From CAZSDU01 sp964429135 (lineage in GTDB: Bacteria; Bacteroidota; Bacteroidia; Bacteroidales; FEN-979), in the NCBI GenBank assembly GCA_964429135.1, contig CAYSAU010000001.1, forward strand, positions 236,300 through 300,299: DNA of 64,000 bases. The letters are read 5' to 3'. The position numbers and the translations under genes were made by a program. Numbering within the stretch: the stretch's first letter is position 1; the number at the start of each line of letters is the position of its first letter. The notes under the pieces are model-generated. The model saw nothing but the letters and a program-made list of their open reading frames with translations, was not told the origin of the DNA and made no database searches. Below are positions 16,488 through 25,990 of the stretch, piece by piece.

Positions 16488-19280
16488 ATGAAAAGACATT
16501 TACATTTTTTCCTGTGCCTCATCCTGATGGGGATCTCCAGTTTAAGTATGGCTAAAGAAGTCAGCCAGCAACAGGCCATGACGGTGGCCAGAAACCTCCT
16601 GACCGAACGTCTAGGCCTCATGCAGCATGACAAACCCGGGATTGACCTTGTTTTACTGACTTCCAGATCAGCGGATCAGCATTGCTTGTATTATATTTTC
16701 AACACAGTAGATCTTTCGGGATGGGTTATCATTTCGGCCGACGACCGTATCCCGCCGGTACTGGCCTACGGCCTTTCCGGTGGTTATGAGCTGAATAACC
16801 CGCCTCCTGCTGAACAATTTTTTCTTTCCGGATTGGAAAAACAAATGTTGTGGTTATTGAAGAACCAAACGGATGGACATCCGGAAACCACGGAACAATG
16901 GCAGCAATATACACGGGATCCTTTTATTCCCCTGCAAAATATCCCTGAGGTGAGCCCTATGATTACTGCCATGTGGCATCAGGGCTGCTTTTATAATAAT
17001 CAATGTCCGCCCGACAATTCAGCAACGAATTACTGTTTTCATGCCCTGACAGGATGCGGCGCCACGGCTATGGCTCAGATCATGAAATATTACCACGCTC
17101 CCGATCATGGAATTGGACAGCATTCCTATATCCATCCGGTCTATGGCAACCTTTCCGCCAATTTTGGAGCTACTACCTATAACTGGTCAGCGATGCCGAA
17201 TTCCCTCACGGCAAACAATGATGCTGTTGCCACCCTGATGTATCATTGCGGGGTTGCCCAGGACATGAATTACGGTCCTGATGGCTCCAGTTCCAATGCC
17301 CTGGTGATTGATGGCGCTTTTATCAATTATTTCGATTATTCTTCAACGGCCAATTGGAAATGGAGGTCCGATTATACGGCCAATGCCTGGGCGGCTGCCG
17401 TCAGAACTGAACTCGATGCCGGGCGTCCCTTGTTCTATTATGGCAATGACAATGGAACCAATGGACACTTTTTCAACTGCGATGGCTATCAGGGCAGCGA
17501 TTATTTCCATTTCAACTGGGGATGGAGTGGTAACAACAATGGATATTTTTACCTCAACAACCTGAACCCAGGCGGATATTATTTCACCGATACCCAGGGT
17601 GCGATTTTCAACCTCTATCCCAATCATCCAGTACCTGTGGATTTTACTATGGATTTTGAAAACATAGCGGATTTTTCCCTCACCTTTAATAACTGGACAC
17701 CGGTGGATGTGGATGGTCAGAATACCTACGGGATTCAGGATCATACTTTCCTCCACCAAACGGAACCCATGGCCTTTATCTGCTTCAACCCCTCCCAGGT
17801 AAGCCCAGCCATGACCGATCAGGGAATTCAACCCCATGGGGGACAGAAATTCGGTGCCTGCTTTGCCGCCAATCCCGCCCCTAACAACGACTGGTTTATC
17901 TCCCCTAAGATACAACTGAGTACCAATGGTGAATTCAGCTTCTGGGTGAAGTCCTATACTGACCAATATGGCCTGGAAAAATTCAAGGTGGCCGTTTCCA
18001 CGACAGATTTGAATCCTGCCAGTTTTACAGTCATCTCAGGAACACAGCCCCTTGAAGCCCCGATCACCTGGACCAAGAAAACTTTCAGCCTTGCCGCTTA
18101 CAACAACCAAAATGTGTATATCGGGATCCAGTGCGTCTCAAACGATGCTTTTATCCTGATGATCGATGACCTGGAGGTCAAACCCGGTGGATCTTCTACT
18201 ATCGTTGCCGACTTTTCTGCAAGCAAAACCCAATTACGGCTGCATGAATCCATCAATTTCACGGATCTTTCTACCGGGAACCCGACTTCATGGTCATGGT
18301 CTTTCCAGGGCGCCACTCCGGCCACTTCAAACCTTCAGCATCCAGCCAATATTCAATACAACACTGCTGGGACCTTTGATGTTTCCCTGACCGCCAGCGA
18401 TGGAACTTCCGGGAATACGGAAACAAAAACAGGGTATATTACCGTGACCGGATATCCTTCTTCCATGTCCCTCGACTTCGAATCTCCCGAAGATTTTTCC
18501 CTTACGTTTGATCCCTGGACGGTCAACGATGTGGGGGGAGGTGCCACTTACGGAATCAGTGGCATATCCTTCCTTCACTCGGGTGAGCCTATGGCCTGGA
18601 TTTGTTTTAACCCTTCCGCAACCACGCCCCCTGAGCCATATATGACTCCGCATTCTGGAAATAAACTGGGCTGTTCTTTTGCCACTATGCCTCCCCATAA
18701 TCCCAATGACAAATGGCTGATCTCCCCTAAACTCAGCCTCGCGAATACCCCTACCATCGATTTCTGGGTTCAGACATACAATACCAATTATGGATATGAA
18801 TTGTTCAATGTGGGAATATCCACTACCGATAACGACCCTGCTCATTTTACCAGGATCAACCAGACGGTGGAGTCTGCTCCTGCCAGTTGGACACGCAAAG
18901 CATACACCCTGAATAACTATGCCAATCAGGATGTGTATATCGGGATCCAATGCGTTTCCAACGATGTATTTATTTTAATGATCGATGATATCTCTATCAA
19001 TTCTGTGCTTGGAATGCCGGAAGAAGATCCGCTGAACGAACTGATCCTATATCCTAACCCCGTTTCGGATTATGTCTATCTGAAATTTTCCCAGCCGGTC
19101 GGGGAGGAGATCAATATCGTTTTGCTGAACACCCTCGGACAGAAGGTTAAGTCTTACCGGGAAACAAATGTACAGCATGCCATGCGTCTTGAACTCGGAG
19201 ATCTTCCGGGAGGAATGTATAACCTCCGAATTCAGAAAGGGAAATACAACTATTTCCGAAAAATTTCAATCGTGAAATAA
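16488..19280 (+). CDS. Secreted C10 (streptopain-type) cysteine protease with two jelly-roll domains, PKD and T9SS domain
   Basis: The 930-residue precursor has a signal peptide, then a Spi-type inhibitory propeptide (about 25-135). The peptidase C10 domain has the catalytic Cys near residue 190 in TGCGATAMAQIM and the His near residue 327 in NGHFFNCDGYQG, followed by FHFNWGW. Two about-180-residue copies of a cleaved-adhesin / choice-of-anchor-J-like jelly roll follow (about 384-564 and 658-840), both containing NVYIGIQCVSND-like strands, with a PKD domain between them. A type A T9SS sorting domain closes the protein (about 848-930; ILYPNPVSDYVYL). This should be an exported surface or extracellular endopeptidase. 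The ATG at 16488 starts the signal peptide; the longer TTG frame adds only a non-signal leader. Its stop overlaps the next gene by one base. Confidence 0.9.
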   Translation: MKRHLHFFLCLILMGISSLSMAKEVSQQQAMTVARNLLTERLGLMQHDKPGIDLVLLTSRSADQHCLYYIFNTVDLSGWVIISADDRIPPVLAYGLSGGYELNNPPPAEQFFLSGLEKQMLWLLKNQTDGHPETTEQWQQYTRDPFIPLQNIPEVSPMITAMWHQGCFYNNQCPPDNSATNYCFHALTGCGATAMAQIMKYYHAPDHGIGQHSYIHPVYGNLSANFGATTYNWSAMPNSLTANNDAVATLMYHCGVAQDMNYGPDGSSSNALVIDGAFINYFDYSSTANWKWRSDYTANAWAAAVRTELDAGRPLFYYGNDNGTNGHFFNCDGYQGSDYFHFNWGWSGNNNGYFYLNNLNPGGYYFTDTQGAIFNLYPNHPVPVDFTMDFENIADFSLTFNNWTPVDVDGQNTYGIQDHTFLHQTEPMAFICFNPSQVSPAMTDQGIQPHGGQKFGACFAANPAPNNDWFISPKIQLSTNGEFSFWVKSYTDQYGLEKFKVAVSTTDLNPASFTVISGTQPLEAPITWTKKTFSLAAYNNQNVYIGIQCVSNDAFILMIDDLEVKPGGSSTIVADFSASKTQLRLHESINFTDLSTGNPTSWSWSFQGATPATSNLQHPANIQYNTAGTFDVSLTASDGTSGNTETKTGYITVTGYPSSMSLDFESPEDFSLTFDPWTVNDVGGGATYGISGISFLHSGEPMAWICFNPSATTPPEPYMTPHSGNKLGCSFATMPPHNPNDKWLISPKLSLANTPTIDFWVQTYNTNYGYELFNVGISTTDNDPAHFTRINQTVESAPASWTRKAYTLNNYANQDVYIGIQCVSNDVFILMIDDISINSVLGMPEEDPLNELILYPNPVSDYVYLKFSQPVGEEINIVLLNTLGQKVKSYRETNVQHAMRLELGDLPGGMYNLRIQKGKYNYFRKISIVK

Positions 19281-20959
19281 TGCAGGTAAGAGAAAGTGGG
19301 AGAATACCCCTGCAAAAAATTGTTGTTCTTCTGATCCTGATGATCGGCGGAAGTCCGCGATTTGTTCAAGCCCAGTTGAATGAAGGCGGACTTCCGTATA
19401 GTTTCACTCATGCCTTGTCTGACACAGACAGTGCTCAAGTTATCCTTTCACCTCCAGATCTTTCATCCATCCGGACAGCGGATGAGCGCGATCCCCTTCC
19501 ATACCGATACGCGGTGAACCTGACCGTGGATCTGGATATTCTATCCCATGGTCTATGGAATAAGGCTTCGGACGGAAGCAGCATCTGGAAGCTTGAAGTA
19601 TATGCTGAAGATGCAGAAGCATTGACCTTATATTTCAGCCGGTATAAGATTCCCCCCGGCGGTAAGCTCTTTGTATACAACCCCCGGAGAACTCGATGCC
19701 TGGGCGCTTTTACAGAAAAGAACAACAATCCTGAAGCCAGTTTCGCGACTGCTTTAATACCCGGAGACCGTATTATCCTGGAATATAATGCTCCTCCGGG
19801 GAACTTTCTTGTTCCAGAGATTCACATTTCAGAAATAGCTTATGCCTACAGGGGAGTTCAGGAACAACAAAAGAATAGTCGTGATTTCGGCGGGTCGGGA
19901 GCCTGTCAGGTCAATATTCAATGCGGTGAAGGCAACTCCTGGCAGCAACAGAAAAAAGGGGTGGCCAGGCTCAGTGTAAAAAAGGGAGGCTATTCCTACT
20001 GGTGCTCCGGATCTCTGGTCAATAATGTTCGTAACGACCGTAAACCTTATTTTCTGACAGCCGACCACTGCGGTATGAACACCACTGCTGAAGATATTGA
20101 CCGATGGATTTTTTATTTCAATTACACTTCACCCACTTGCCTGAATCCTCTTGCGGAACCTCCCTTTCGGGCCATGACCGGAGCCAGGCTGATCGCTCAC
20201 GGAGGGAATGGCGGCGGGTCAGGCTCTGATTTCTTCCTGGCTCTTTTGAAAGATCCTATACCGGATACTTTTGATGTCTTCTACAACGGCTGGAGCAGGA
20301 CTTCCGAACCCAGCCCGGATGGAGTCGGAATTCATCACCCGGAAGGGGATATTCAGAAAATTTCAACCTATACCACTCCTTTGATCACATCCAACTGGAA
20401 TGGGAATCCTTATCTTTCGCACTGGAAAGTTTTCTGGGCACAGACCGAAAACGGTCACGGGGTGACCGAAGGCGGATCTTCCGGTTCACCCATTTTCGAT
20501 CACAGCGGGCATATCGTAGGAACCCTTACAGGCGGAGATTCTAGGTGTGGCATCAATTATGAAAATCTTCCGGATTACTACGGGAAATTTTCCTATTCCT
20601 GGGATCAGAACGGAACAGATTCGGCCAGTATCCTCAAAGTCTGGCTGGATCCTGACAATACGGGAACCCTGACCTTGGATGGACAGACCATGACGGTTGG
20701 AGCACTCCAGCCAGGAAGTTTTCCGGTAGTTTTCCCCAACCCTTTCAGTGATCGGCTGCATCTTTGCTTTTCAGATAGAAAGGGAGCTGTTACTGTTGGC
20801 GTTTACGACCTCATCGGGAACTGTTTATTTATTAAGGAAACAGTGATTCTGCATGAGGAGAAGCTCGATTTATATCTGCAAGGACTGAACCGGGGTATGT
20901 ATTTTCTTTACGTTCAGGACAAATCGGATCGTTTTGTCCTGAAAATCATGAAACTGTAA
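19280..20959 (+). CDS. Secreted S1-type (lysyl endopeptidase-like) serine protease with T9SS domain
   Basis: The 559-residue protein has an N-terminal hydrophobic signal (KIVVLLILMIGG). A pro-region comes before a chymotrypsin-fold domain with the likely triad His263 (FLTADHCGM), Asp317 (GSDFFLALL) and Ser401 (EGGSSGSPIF). Paired cysteines (CQVNIQCGEG, YWCSGSL, HCGM) recall bacterial lysyl endopeptidase, though the S1 pocket residue cannot be assigned safely. The tail from about residue 480 (FPVVFPNPFSDRLHL to FVLKIMKL) is a type A T9SS sorting domain. The ATG overlaps the stop of the upstream C10 protease gene by one base (TAATG), so the two proteases are translationally coupled. Export through the T9SS and extracellular protein digestion are inferred. 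Confidence 0.88.
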   Translation: MQVRESGRIPLQKIVVLLILMIGGSPRFVQAQLNEGGLPYSFTHALSDTDSAQVILSPPDLSSIRTADERDPLPYRYAVNLTVDLDILSHGLWNKASDGSSIWKLEVYAEDAEALTLYFSRYKIPPGGKLFVYNPRRTRCLGAFTEKNNNPEASFATALIPGDRIILEYNAPPGNFLVPEIHISEIAYAYRGVQEQQKNSRDFGGSGACQVNIQCGEGNSWQQQKKGVARLSVKKGGYSYWCSGSLVNNVRNDRKPYFLTADHCGMNTTAEDIDRWIFYFNYTSPTCLNPLAEPPFRAMTGARLIAHGGNGGGSGSDFFLALLKDPIPDTFDVFYNGWSRTSEPSPDGVGIHHPEGDIQKISTYTTPLITSNWNGNPYLSHWKVFWAQTENGHGVTEGGSSGSPIFDHSGHIVGTLTGGDSRCGINYENLPDYYGKFSYSWDQNGTDSASILKVWLDPDNTGTLTLDGQTMTVGALQPGSFPVVFPNPFSDRLHLCFSDRKGAVTVGVYDLIGNCLFIKETVILHEEKLDLYLQGLNRGMYFLYVQDKSDRFVLKIMKL

Positions 20960-20962
20960 TCC

Positions 20963-22075
20963 ATGGAAATATCCGGCATGCTATCTGATCTGCTGATTTA
21001 TTCAAGGGATAAGCAGGCTTCACGGATTGCCGGTAAAGTGCTTGACTATCAGCGAATCAGTCAGAAAGAGGGAAACTGGCTTTTTGAAAAAGCTGAGCCC
21101 GGTTTTTTAGGTATCCTTGCCACCTATGTCCGGCAACGATGGCATGGAGACAATGCCTACTACATCAGAAACTTCCATATTGAACCCAGCAATATCTGTG
21201 TCAATCACTGCAGCTTCTGTTCTTTTTCTCATCATTTCAGCAGGGAGAAGTGGGTACTTTCGGCCGATGAAATGCTGGAAAAAGTAAGGCAGGAAGATCA
21301 AACCACCAGGGAATTGCATATTACCGGAGCCGTTCACCCCGAAAGGGATATTTCATTTTATGGGGATTTGCTTAAAAGAATCAAGGAAATTCGTCCAGAT
21401 TTGCACCTTAAGGCATATTCAGCAGTCGAACTGGATGTTATGATCAGGAAGGCGGGGATGAGCTATTCAGAAGGGTTGCGTTATTTAAAATCCTGCGGTT
21501 TGAACTCCATTCCCGGAGGTGGGGCGGAAATATTTAAAGAGGATATCCGGCATCAAATTTGCGGAATGAAGACCAGTTCAGCGGATTGGCTTAAAATCCA
21601 TGAAACGGCTCATAAACTGGGTTTGCCTTCCAATGCCACCATTTTATATGGACATATTGAAAAATATAATGACCGTATTGATCACCTGGAACGTCTCCGT
21701 CAGCTTCAAGACAGAACTGGTGGATTCAATGCCTTCATTCCATTGAAATTTCATCATGGGCATAATGCCATGTCGGAAATCCAGGAAATATCGGTGGTGG
21801 AAGACATGAAGATGTATGCCGTGTCGAGGATTTACCTGGATAATTTCCCTCATCTCAAGGCGTACTGGCCAGCGCTGGGGAAGCAATTTTCCCAGTTATC
21901 ACTTTCTTTTGGTGTGGATGATATGGATGGAACGATACAGGATTCCACGAAGATATATGCTTTGGCCGGAGCCGAAGAACAAAACCCGCAGATGACGGTT
22001 AGCGGGATGAGAAACCTGATCCTCGAATCAGCGCGGATCCCCGTGGAGCGAGATGCGCTCTATCACCCTGTATAA
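20963..22075 (+). CDS. mqnE: Aminodeoxyfutalosine synthase (radical SAM)
   Basis: The 370-residue radical SAM enzyme has the CX3CX2C cluster in CVNHCSFC after IRNFHIEPSN. It joins 3-[(1-carboxyvinyl)oxy]benzoate with SAM to make aminodeoxyfutalosine, an early step in futalosine-type menaquinone synthesis. PGGGAEIF, SNATILYGHIEKY and GGFNAFIPLKFH are MqnE-type; MqnC, the related enzyme, differs at these sites. It begins 3 bases after the serine protease stop, an odd partner for a cytoplasmic cofactor enzyme, and is convergent with the ABC gene, overlapping it by 13 bases. mqnB and mqnD lie 6 kb away on the other strand; mqnA and mqnC are not in the window. Confidence 0.9.
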   Translation: MEISGMLSDLLIYSRDKQASRIAGKVLDYQRISQKEGNWLFEKAEPGFLGILATYVRQRWHGDNAYYIRNFHIEPSNICVNHCSFCSFSHHFSREKWVLSADEMLEKVRQEDQTTRELHITGAVHPERDISFYGDLLKRIKEIRPDLHLKAYSAVELDVMIRKAGMSYSEGLRYLKSCGLNSIPGGGAEIFKEDIRHQICGMKTSSADWLKIHETAHKLGLPSNATILYGHIEKYNDRIDHLERLRQLQDRTGGFNAFIPLKFHHGHNAMSEIQEISVVEDMKMYAVSRIYLDNFPHLKAYWPALGKQFSQLSLSFGVDDMDGTIQDSTKIYALAGAEEQNPQMTVSGMRNLILESARIPVERDALYHPV

Positions 22076-22686
22076 TCATCGAGTTGCAATACCTGGCTCG
22101 TAAATGCAGATTCCTTATGATACTGGTTTGAACATATAATCAGGGTACGGTCATAACGGATTTCATGAATCAGTTTCAGGTACCACTCTATACCCTGAAC
22201 ATCCAGGTTCGTAGCGGGCTCGTCAAGCAGAAGCAGAGGAACATCACTCAAGAGGGTCAGGATCAGTTTAACCCTTTGTTTCATCCCCGAGGAAAACTGA
22301 CGGATCGGCCTGGAGCTGATAGTTGAGGAACCAATCAGATCGAAAGCTTTTTTTGTCGTGTAGTTCGGGAGAATTTTTTTTAAAGAGAAATGAAAGGACA
22401 GCAATTCTTTCAGCGTGAATTCTTCGATGATTTCCTGATTGGGAGAGAGCATGGCAAGGTGACGAAAGATTTCTTCCTGGGGAATGTTATTTCCCTTTAA
22501 GGAATAAGCGATTTTTCCCGAGGAGGGGGAAAGACAGCCAGCGATGATCTGAAGCAGGGTGGTTTTCCCGCTGCCGTTACGCCCTAAAATTGCCGTTGCT
22601 GAAGCAGGTCCGAATGAAAACCCGACATCCCGGAAAATCCATTCGGAGTTAAACTTTTTCCCGATACTGTCGAGATGTATCCGCAT
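22063..22686 (-). CDS. ABC transporter ATP-binding protein
   Basis: A compact 207-residue ATPase subunit with Walker A GRNGSGKTT, signature FSSGMKQRVK and Walker B LLLLDEPATN. The H-loop His that would normally follow the Walker B region reads as ICSNQ, so the switch residue is not typical. No membrane subunit lies beside it. It overlaps the lpxA stop by one base and is the last gene of the lpxD-lpxC/fabZ-lpxA operon, so it may serve an envelope export function. The substrate is unknown. Its 3' end overlaps the convergent mqnE by 13 bases. Confidence 0.85.
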   Translation of the reverse strand: MRIHLDSIGKKFNSEWIFRDVGFSFGPASATAILGRNGSGKTTLLQIIAGCLSPSSGKIAYSLKGNNIPQEEIFRHLAMLSPNQEIIEEFTLKELLSFHFSLKKILPNYTTKKAFDLIGSSTISSRPIRQFSSGMKQRVKLILTLLSDVPLLLLDEPATNLDVQGIEWYLKLIHEIRYDRTLIICSNQYHKESAFTSQVLQLDDYTG

Positions 22687-23477
22687 TATTTTTCACGGAT
22701 AGAAATATAGCCTCTCATGATGCCCCGGCTGGAATTGGAAATGAAGGAAAGGATCTCATCCCTTTCAGGAGTAGCGGGAAAATCAGCTTCAATGATTTCA
22801 ACGGCCTGGGATACATTATAACCTTTACGATAGATCATCCGGTAGATATTCTGGATTTCATTGATCTTCTCGGTGGAAAAGCCCCTTCTGCGCATACCGA
22901 TGGAATTCAATCCCGCGTAAGAAAGAGGTTCCCGTGCTGCCTTGGTATAGGGTGGAATATCTTTTCTGGCAACGGCAAATCCCGCGATCATCGAATAAGC
23001 ACCGATATGGACAAACTGATGGACTCCCACCATCCCTCCGATCAGGGCAAAATCATCCACCACGATATGACCGGCAAGGGTAACAGAATTAGCCAGGATC
23101 ACATTGTTGCCAATCACACAATCATGGGCAATATGAGCATAGGCCATGATCAGGGTGTTATCCCCGATCACGGTTTCATAACTGGCTTTTGTTCCCCTGT
23201 TGATGGTGACATATTCCCTGATGGTGACATTGTTCCCAATTTTGACAATGGTTTCTTCTCCGGAAAATTTCAGATCCTGGGGAATGGCTGATATCACTGC
23301 TCCCGGGAAGATTTTACAATTTTTTCCTATCCTTGCGCCTTCCATGATCGTGACATTGGATCCAATCCAGGTGCCTTCCTCAATGATCACATTTTTATCG
23401 ATGGAGACAAAGGGTTCAATGACGACATTATTGGCGACTTTCGCCTGGGGATTGACGTAGGCTAAGGGTTGGTTCAT
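22686..23477 (-). CDS. lpxA: UDP-N-acetylglucosamine O-acyltransferase
   Basis: The 263-residue protein is a left-handed beta-helix acyltransferase with hexapeptide repeats (IGSNVTIMEGARIGKNC and onward). It carries the LpxA hallmarks TINRGT and the catalytic His in AHIAHDC. It performs the first step of lipid A synthesis, moving a 3-hydroxyacyl chain from ACP to UDP-GlcNAc in the cytoplasm. The C-terminal helical part (MRRRGFSTEKI) is also typical. It follows the lpxC/fabZ gene by 9 bases. Confidence 0.95.
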   Translation of the reverse strand: MNQPLAYVNPQAKVANNVVIEPFVSIDKNVIIEEGTWIGSNVTIMEGARIGKNCKIFPGAVISAIPQDLKFSGEETIVKIGNNVTIREYVTINRGTKASYETVIGDNTLIMAYAHIAHDCVIGNNVILANSVTLAGHIVVDDFALIGGMVGVHQFVHIGAYSMIAGFAVARKDIPPYTKAAREPLSYAGLNSIGMRRRGFSTEKINEIQNIYRMIYRKGYNVSQAVEIIEADFPATPERDEILSFISNSSRGIMRGYISIREK

Positions 23478-23486
23478 ACATCAGGA

Positions 23487-24878
23487 CTATTTACGTTGAA
23501 TCTGAGCCATCATTTCTGCTTCCATGACAATTTTATTTCCCACATAAGACTGCCCCTTCATGTGAATCAAGCCACGGCGGACAGGGCTGGCAAGTTGGGT
23601 ATAAAAAACTACGGTATCTCCCGGGATGACTTTATGACGAAATTTAACATTTTCTATTTTCAGAAACAGGGTGGTGTAATTCTGAGGGTCGTCTACCGTA
23701 TTCAGGGCAAAGATACCGCTGCTCTGGGCCATGGCTTCAATCAGGATAACACCGGGGAGTACGGGTTCGTCAGGAAAATGTCCGACAAAAAAGGATTCAT
23801 TCATCGTGATATTCTTTACTCCCACAACATAATCTTTGCCCATTTCAAGAATTTTATCGATGAAGAGGAAGGGGGGGCGGTGAGGCAAGATTTGTTTGAT
23901 CTGATTGATGTTGTATAAGGGGGTCTTATTCAGATCGAAGCGGGGAACCTCGTCCGAATGTTTCTCCTTTTTTATCTGCTTCTTGATCAGCCTGGCAAAT
24001 TCCACATTAGACTGGTGTCCCGGCCGGGTGGCAATGATCTTTGCTTTCAAAGGCATCCCCACGAGTGCAAGGTCGCCGATGACATCAAGTAATTTATGCC
24101 TGGCAGGTTCATTGGAGTACTGAAGCTCAAGGTTGTTTAACATTCCCTTATTGACTACCCTGATTTTAGGTTTATTAAAGAGGTGGGTCAGGTGATCCAG
24201 TTCTTCATGCGACACCGGACGATCAACAAAAACGATGGCATTACTGAGATCTCCTCCCCTGATCAGATTATTGTTGAGCAGGTATTCCAGTTCATGGAGG
24301 AAGACAAATGTGCGGCATTTGGCAATTTCATCCCGGAATTGATGAATGTGCTCTAGACGGGCATTTTGAGATTGCAACACCCTGGATTCATAATCGATCA
24401 TGACGGAAACATGGAATTCTTCGGCCGGGATAGCGATCATCTCTACCTTTTTTTCAGGGTTGGTAAAGACGATATTGGACGTCAGCTCTAAGTATTTTCG
24501 CAAAGCCTTTTGTTCCACTATCCCTGCTGAAAGAAGCGCATCCACATAAAATCTGGCGCTGCCATCAAGAATGGGGGTTTCCGATTGGGTCAGCTCGACC
24601 AGGACATTGTCAATTTCCAGTCCTGATAATGAAGCAAGCACATGTTCCACCGTTTCGATGCGAACGCCATCCTGTTCTAAGCTGGTCCCGCGGGAAGTAT
24701 CCACCACGTTGTCAACATCGGCATCCACAAGGACATTTTCGTTCAGATCAGTTCTGCGGAATTTATAGCCGTAATTTTCTGGTGCAGGTTTAAAAGTAAG
24801 TACTACATCCTTGCCACTATGTAAACCAACACCGGAAATACTGACCGGTTTCTTGATTGTTCTTTGTTTTTTACTCAT
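23487..24878 (-). CDS. lpxC/fabZ: Bifunctional UDP-3-O-acyl-GlcNAc deacetylase / 3-hydroxyacyl-ACP dehydratase
   Basis: This 463-residue fusion is typical of Bacteroidota. Residues about 1-300 are LpxC: zinc ligands in ETVEHVLASLSG and HKLLDVIGDLAL, and a third conserved His in GHQSNVEFA. Residues about 320-463 are FabZ: HRPPFLFID, then the hot-dog catalytic His and Glu in GHFPDEPVLPG and IEAMAQ. LpxC performs the committed, zinc-dependent deacetylation of lipid A synthesis, while FabZ dehydrates 3-hydroxyacyl-ACP in fatty-acid synthesis. Joining them physically couples two enzymes that draw on the same acyl pool. It lies between lpxD (14 bases upstream) and lpxA (9 bases downstream). Confidence 0.95.
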   Translation of the reverse strand: MSKKQRTIKKPVSISGVGLHSGKDVVLTFKPAPENYGYKFRRTDLNENVLVDADVDNVVDTSRGTSLEQDGVRIETVEHVLASLSGLEIDNVLVELTQSETPILDGSARFYVDALLSAGIVEQKALRKYLELTSNIVFTNPEKKVEMIAIPAEEFHVSVMIDYESRVLQSQNARLEHIHQFRDEIAKCRTFVFLHELEYLLNNNLIRGGDLSNAIVFVDRPVSHEELDHLTHLFNKPKIRVVNKGMLNNLELQYSNEPARHKLLDVIGDLALVGMPLKAKIIATRPGHQSNVEFARLIKKQIKKEKHSDEVPRFDLNKTPLYNINQIKQILPHRPPFLFIDKILEMGKDYVVGVKNITMNESFFVGHFPDEPVLPGVILIEAMAQSSGIFALNTVDDPQNYTTLFLKIENVKFRHKVIPGDTVVFYTQLASPVRRGLIHMKGQSYVGNKIVMEAEMMAQIQRK

Positions 24879-24892
24879 AGGTCTTAAGGTAG

Positions 24893-25927
24893 TTAATCTT
24901 CCTTTTTAATTACTTTTTTTTCAAGGCGGTAGATGATTTTAACGATGTCATCAAAATTACGCCAGTGAATATAATTTTTCCTTGCTTTTCTGATGTCAAT
25001 GGCCGGAGATCCCAGAACGACGGATCCTTCCTGTGTGATATTCCCCTCAACGCCTGATTGGGCACCAATTTTGACATTGTCGGCGATGGTGATATGGCCT
25101 ACGATGCCCACTTGTCCGGCAATCATACAGTTTTTCCCAACCTTGGTTGATCCGGAAATTCCTGACTGAGCAGCAATGACCGTGTTTTCACCGATTTCAA
25201 CGTTATGTCCTACCTGGATCAGGTTATCCAGTTTCACTCCTTTCCGGATCACGGTTGATCCTAAAGTGGCGCGGTCGATCGTGGTATTGGATCCCACCTC
25301 GACATTGTCCTCAAGAATAACGTTCCCGGTCTGTGGAACTTTCTGAAAATTATTTTCGCCCTGGGGCGCAAAACCAAACCCGTCTGAACCAATCACCACG
25401 CCGGAATGAAGGATGCAGTTGTTTCCCACTATACAGTCGCGGTAAATCTTTACCCCAGGATAAAGTACCGTATTTTCTCCTATTTTCACCCCTTCAGCAA
25501 TATAAACCTGGGGATAGATCACGGTATCCTTTCCGATGATAGCTTGATCGCCAATATAGGCAAATTCCCCAACAGCTATATTTTCTCCCAGCTTGGCAGC
25601 TCCGGCAATGAAGGAAAGGGGCGAAATTCCTTTTTTAACGGATTTTGTTTGATTGAACATCTCCAATAACCTGGCAAAAGAAGAATAGGCGTCCTTCACC
25701 CTGATCAGGGTTGCTTTAACTTCCTGGGTTGGGATGAAATCATGATTGACCACGATAACTGAAGCCCCGGTATGGTATAAGTGATGGGCATATTTCATAT
25801 TGGCCAAGAAACCCATGGTTCCCGGTTTTCCTTCTTCAATCTTGGACAGTCCGGAAACAACTACTTCGGGATTTCCATCCACAAGTCCGTCAAGCATTCC
25901 GGCAATCTGACCGGCAGTATATTCCAT
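24893..25927 (-). CDS. lpxD: UDP-3-O-(3-hydroxyacyl)glucosamine N-acyltransferase
   Basis: The 344-residue enzyme has the N-terminal uridine-binding domain (ITVS-like start, about 1-100) and a left-handed beta-helix with HSGVVIGSDGFGF and the catalytic-His region QVGHNVEIGENT. It adds the second 3-hydroxyacyl chain to the lipid A precursor. The start is set at the ATG at 25927; a TTG two codons upstream is less likely. It is the first lpx gene after the HD hydrolase gene, 63 bases away on the same strand. Confidence 0.94.
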   Translation of the reverse strand: MEYTAGQIAGMLDGLVDGNPEVVVSGLSKIEEGKPGTMGFLANMKYAHHLYHTGASVIVVNHDFIPTQEVKATLIRVKDAYSSFARLLEMFNQTKSVKKGISPLSFIAGAAKLGENIAVGEFAYIGDQAIIGKDTVIYPQVYIAEGVKIGENTVLYPGVKIYRDCIVGNNCILHSGVVIGSDGFGFAPQGENNFQKVPQTGNVILEDNVEVGSNTTIDRATLGSTVIRKGVKLDNLIQVGHNVEIGENTVIAAQSGISGSTKVGKNCMIAGQVGIVGHITIADNVKIGAQSGVEGNITQEGSVVLGSPAIDIRKARKNYIHWRNFDDIVKIIYRLEKKVIKKED

Positions 25928-25990
25928 AATCAAAAAATTAAAAAGAGTTGCAAGTTATCAATTTTTTCAGCAGTCTGGTAAAATTTTTTT

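Noticed and set aside
18327..18950. 207-residue antisense ORF inside the C10 protease gene
   Set aside because: The sense frame has a clear signal peptide, catalytic residues and sorting domain; the antisense frame has no recognisable domain.
20963..22075. Assignment of this radical SAM enzyme as MqnC
   Set aside because: PGGGAEIF, GHIEKY and the order of motifs fit MqnE better.
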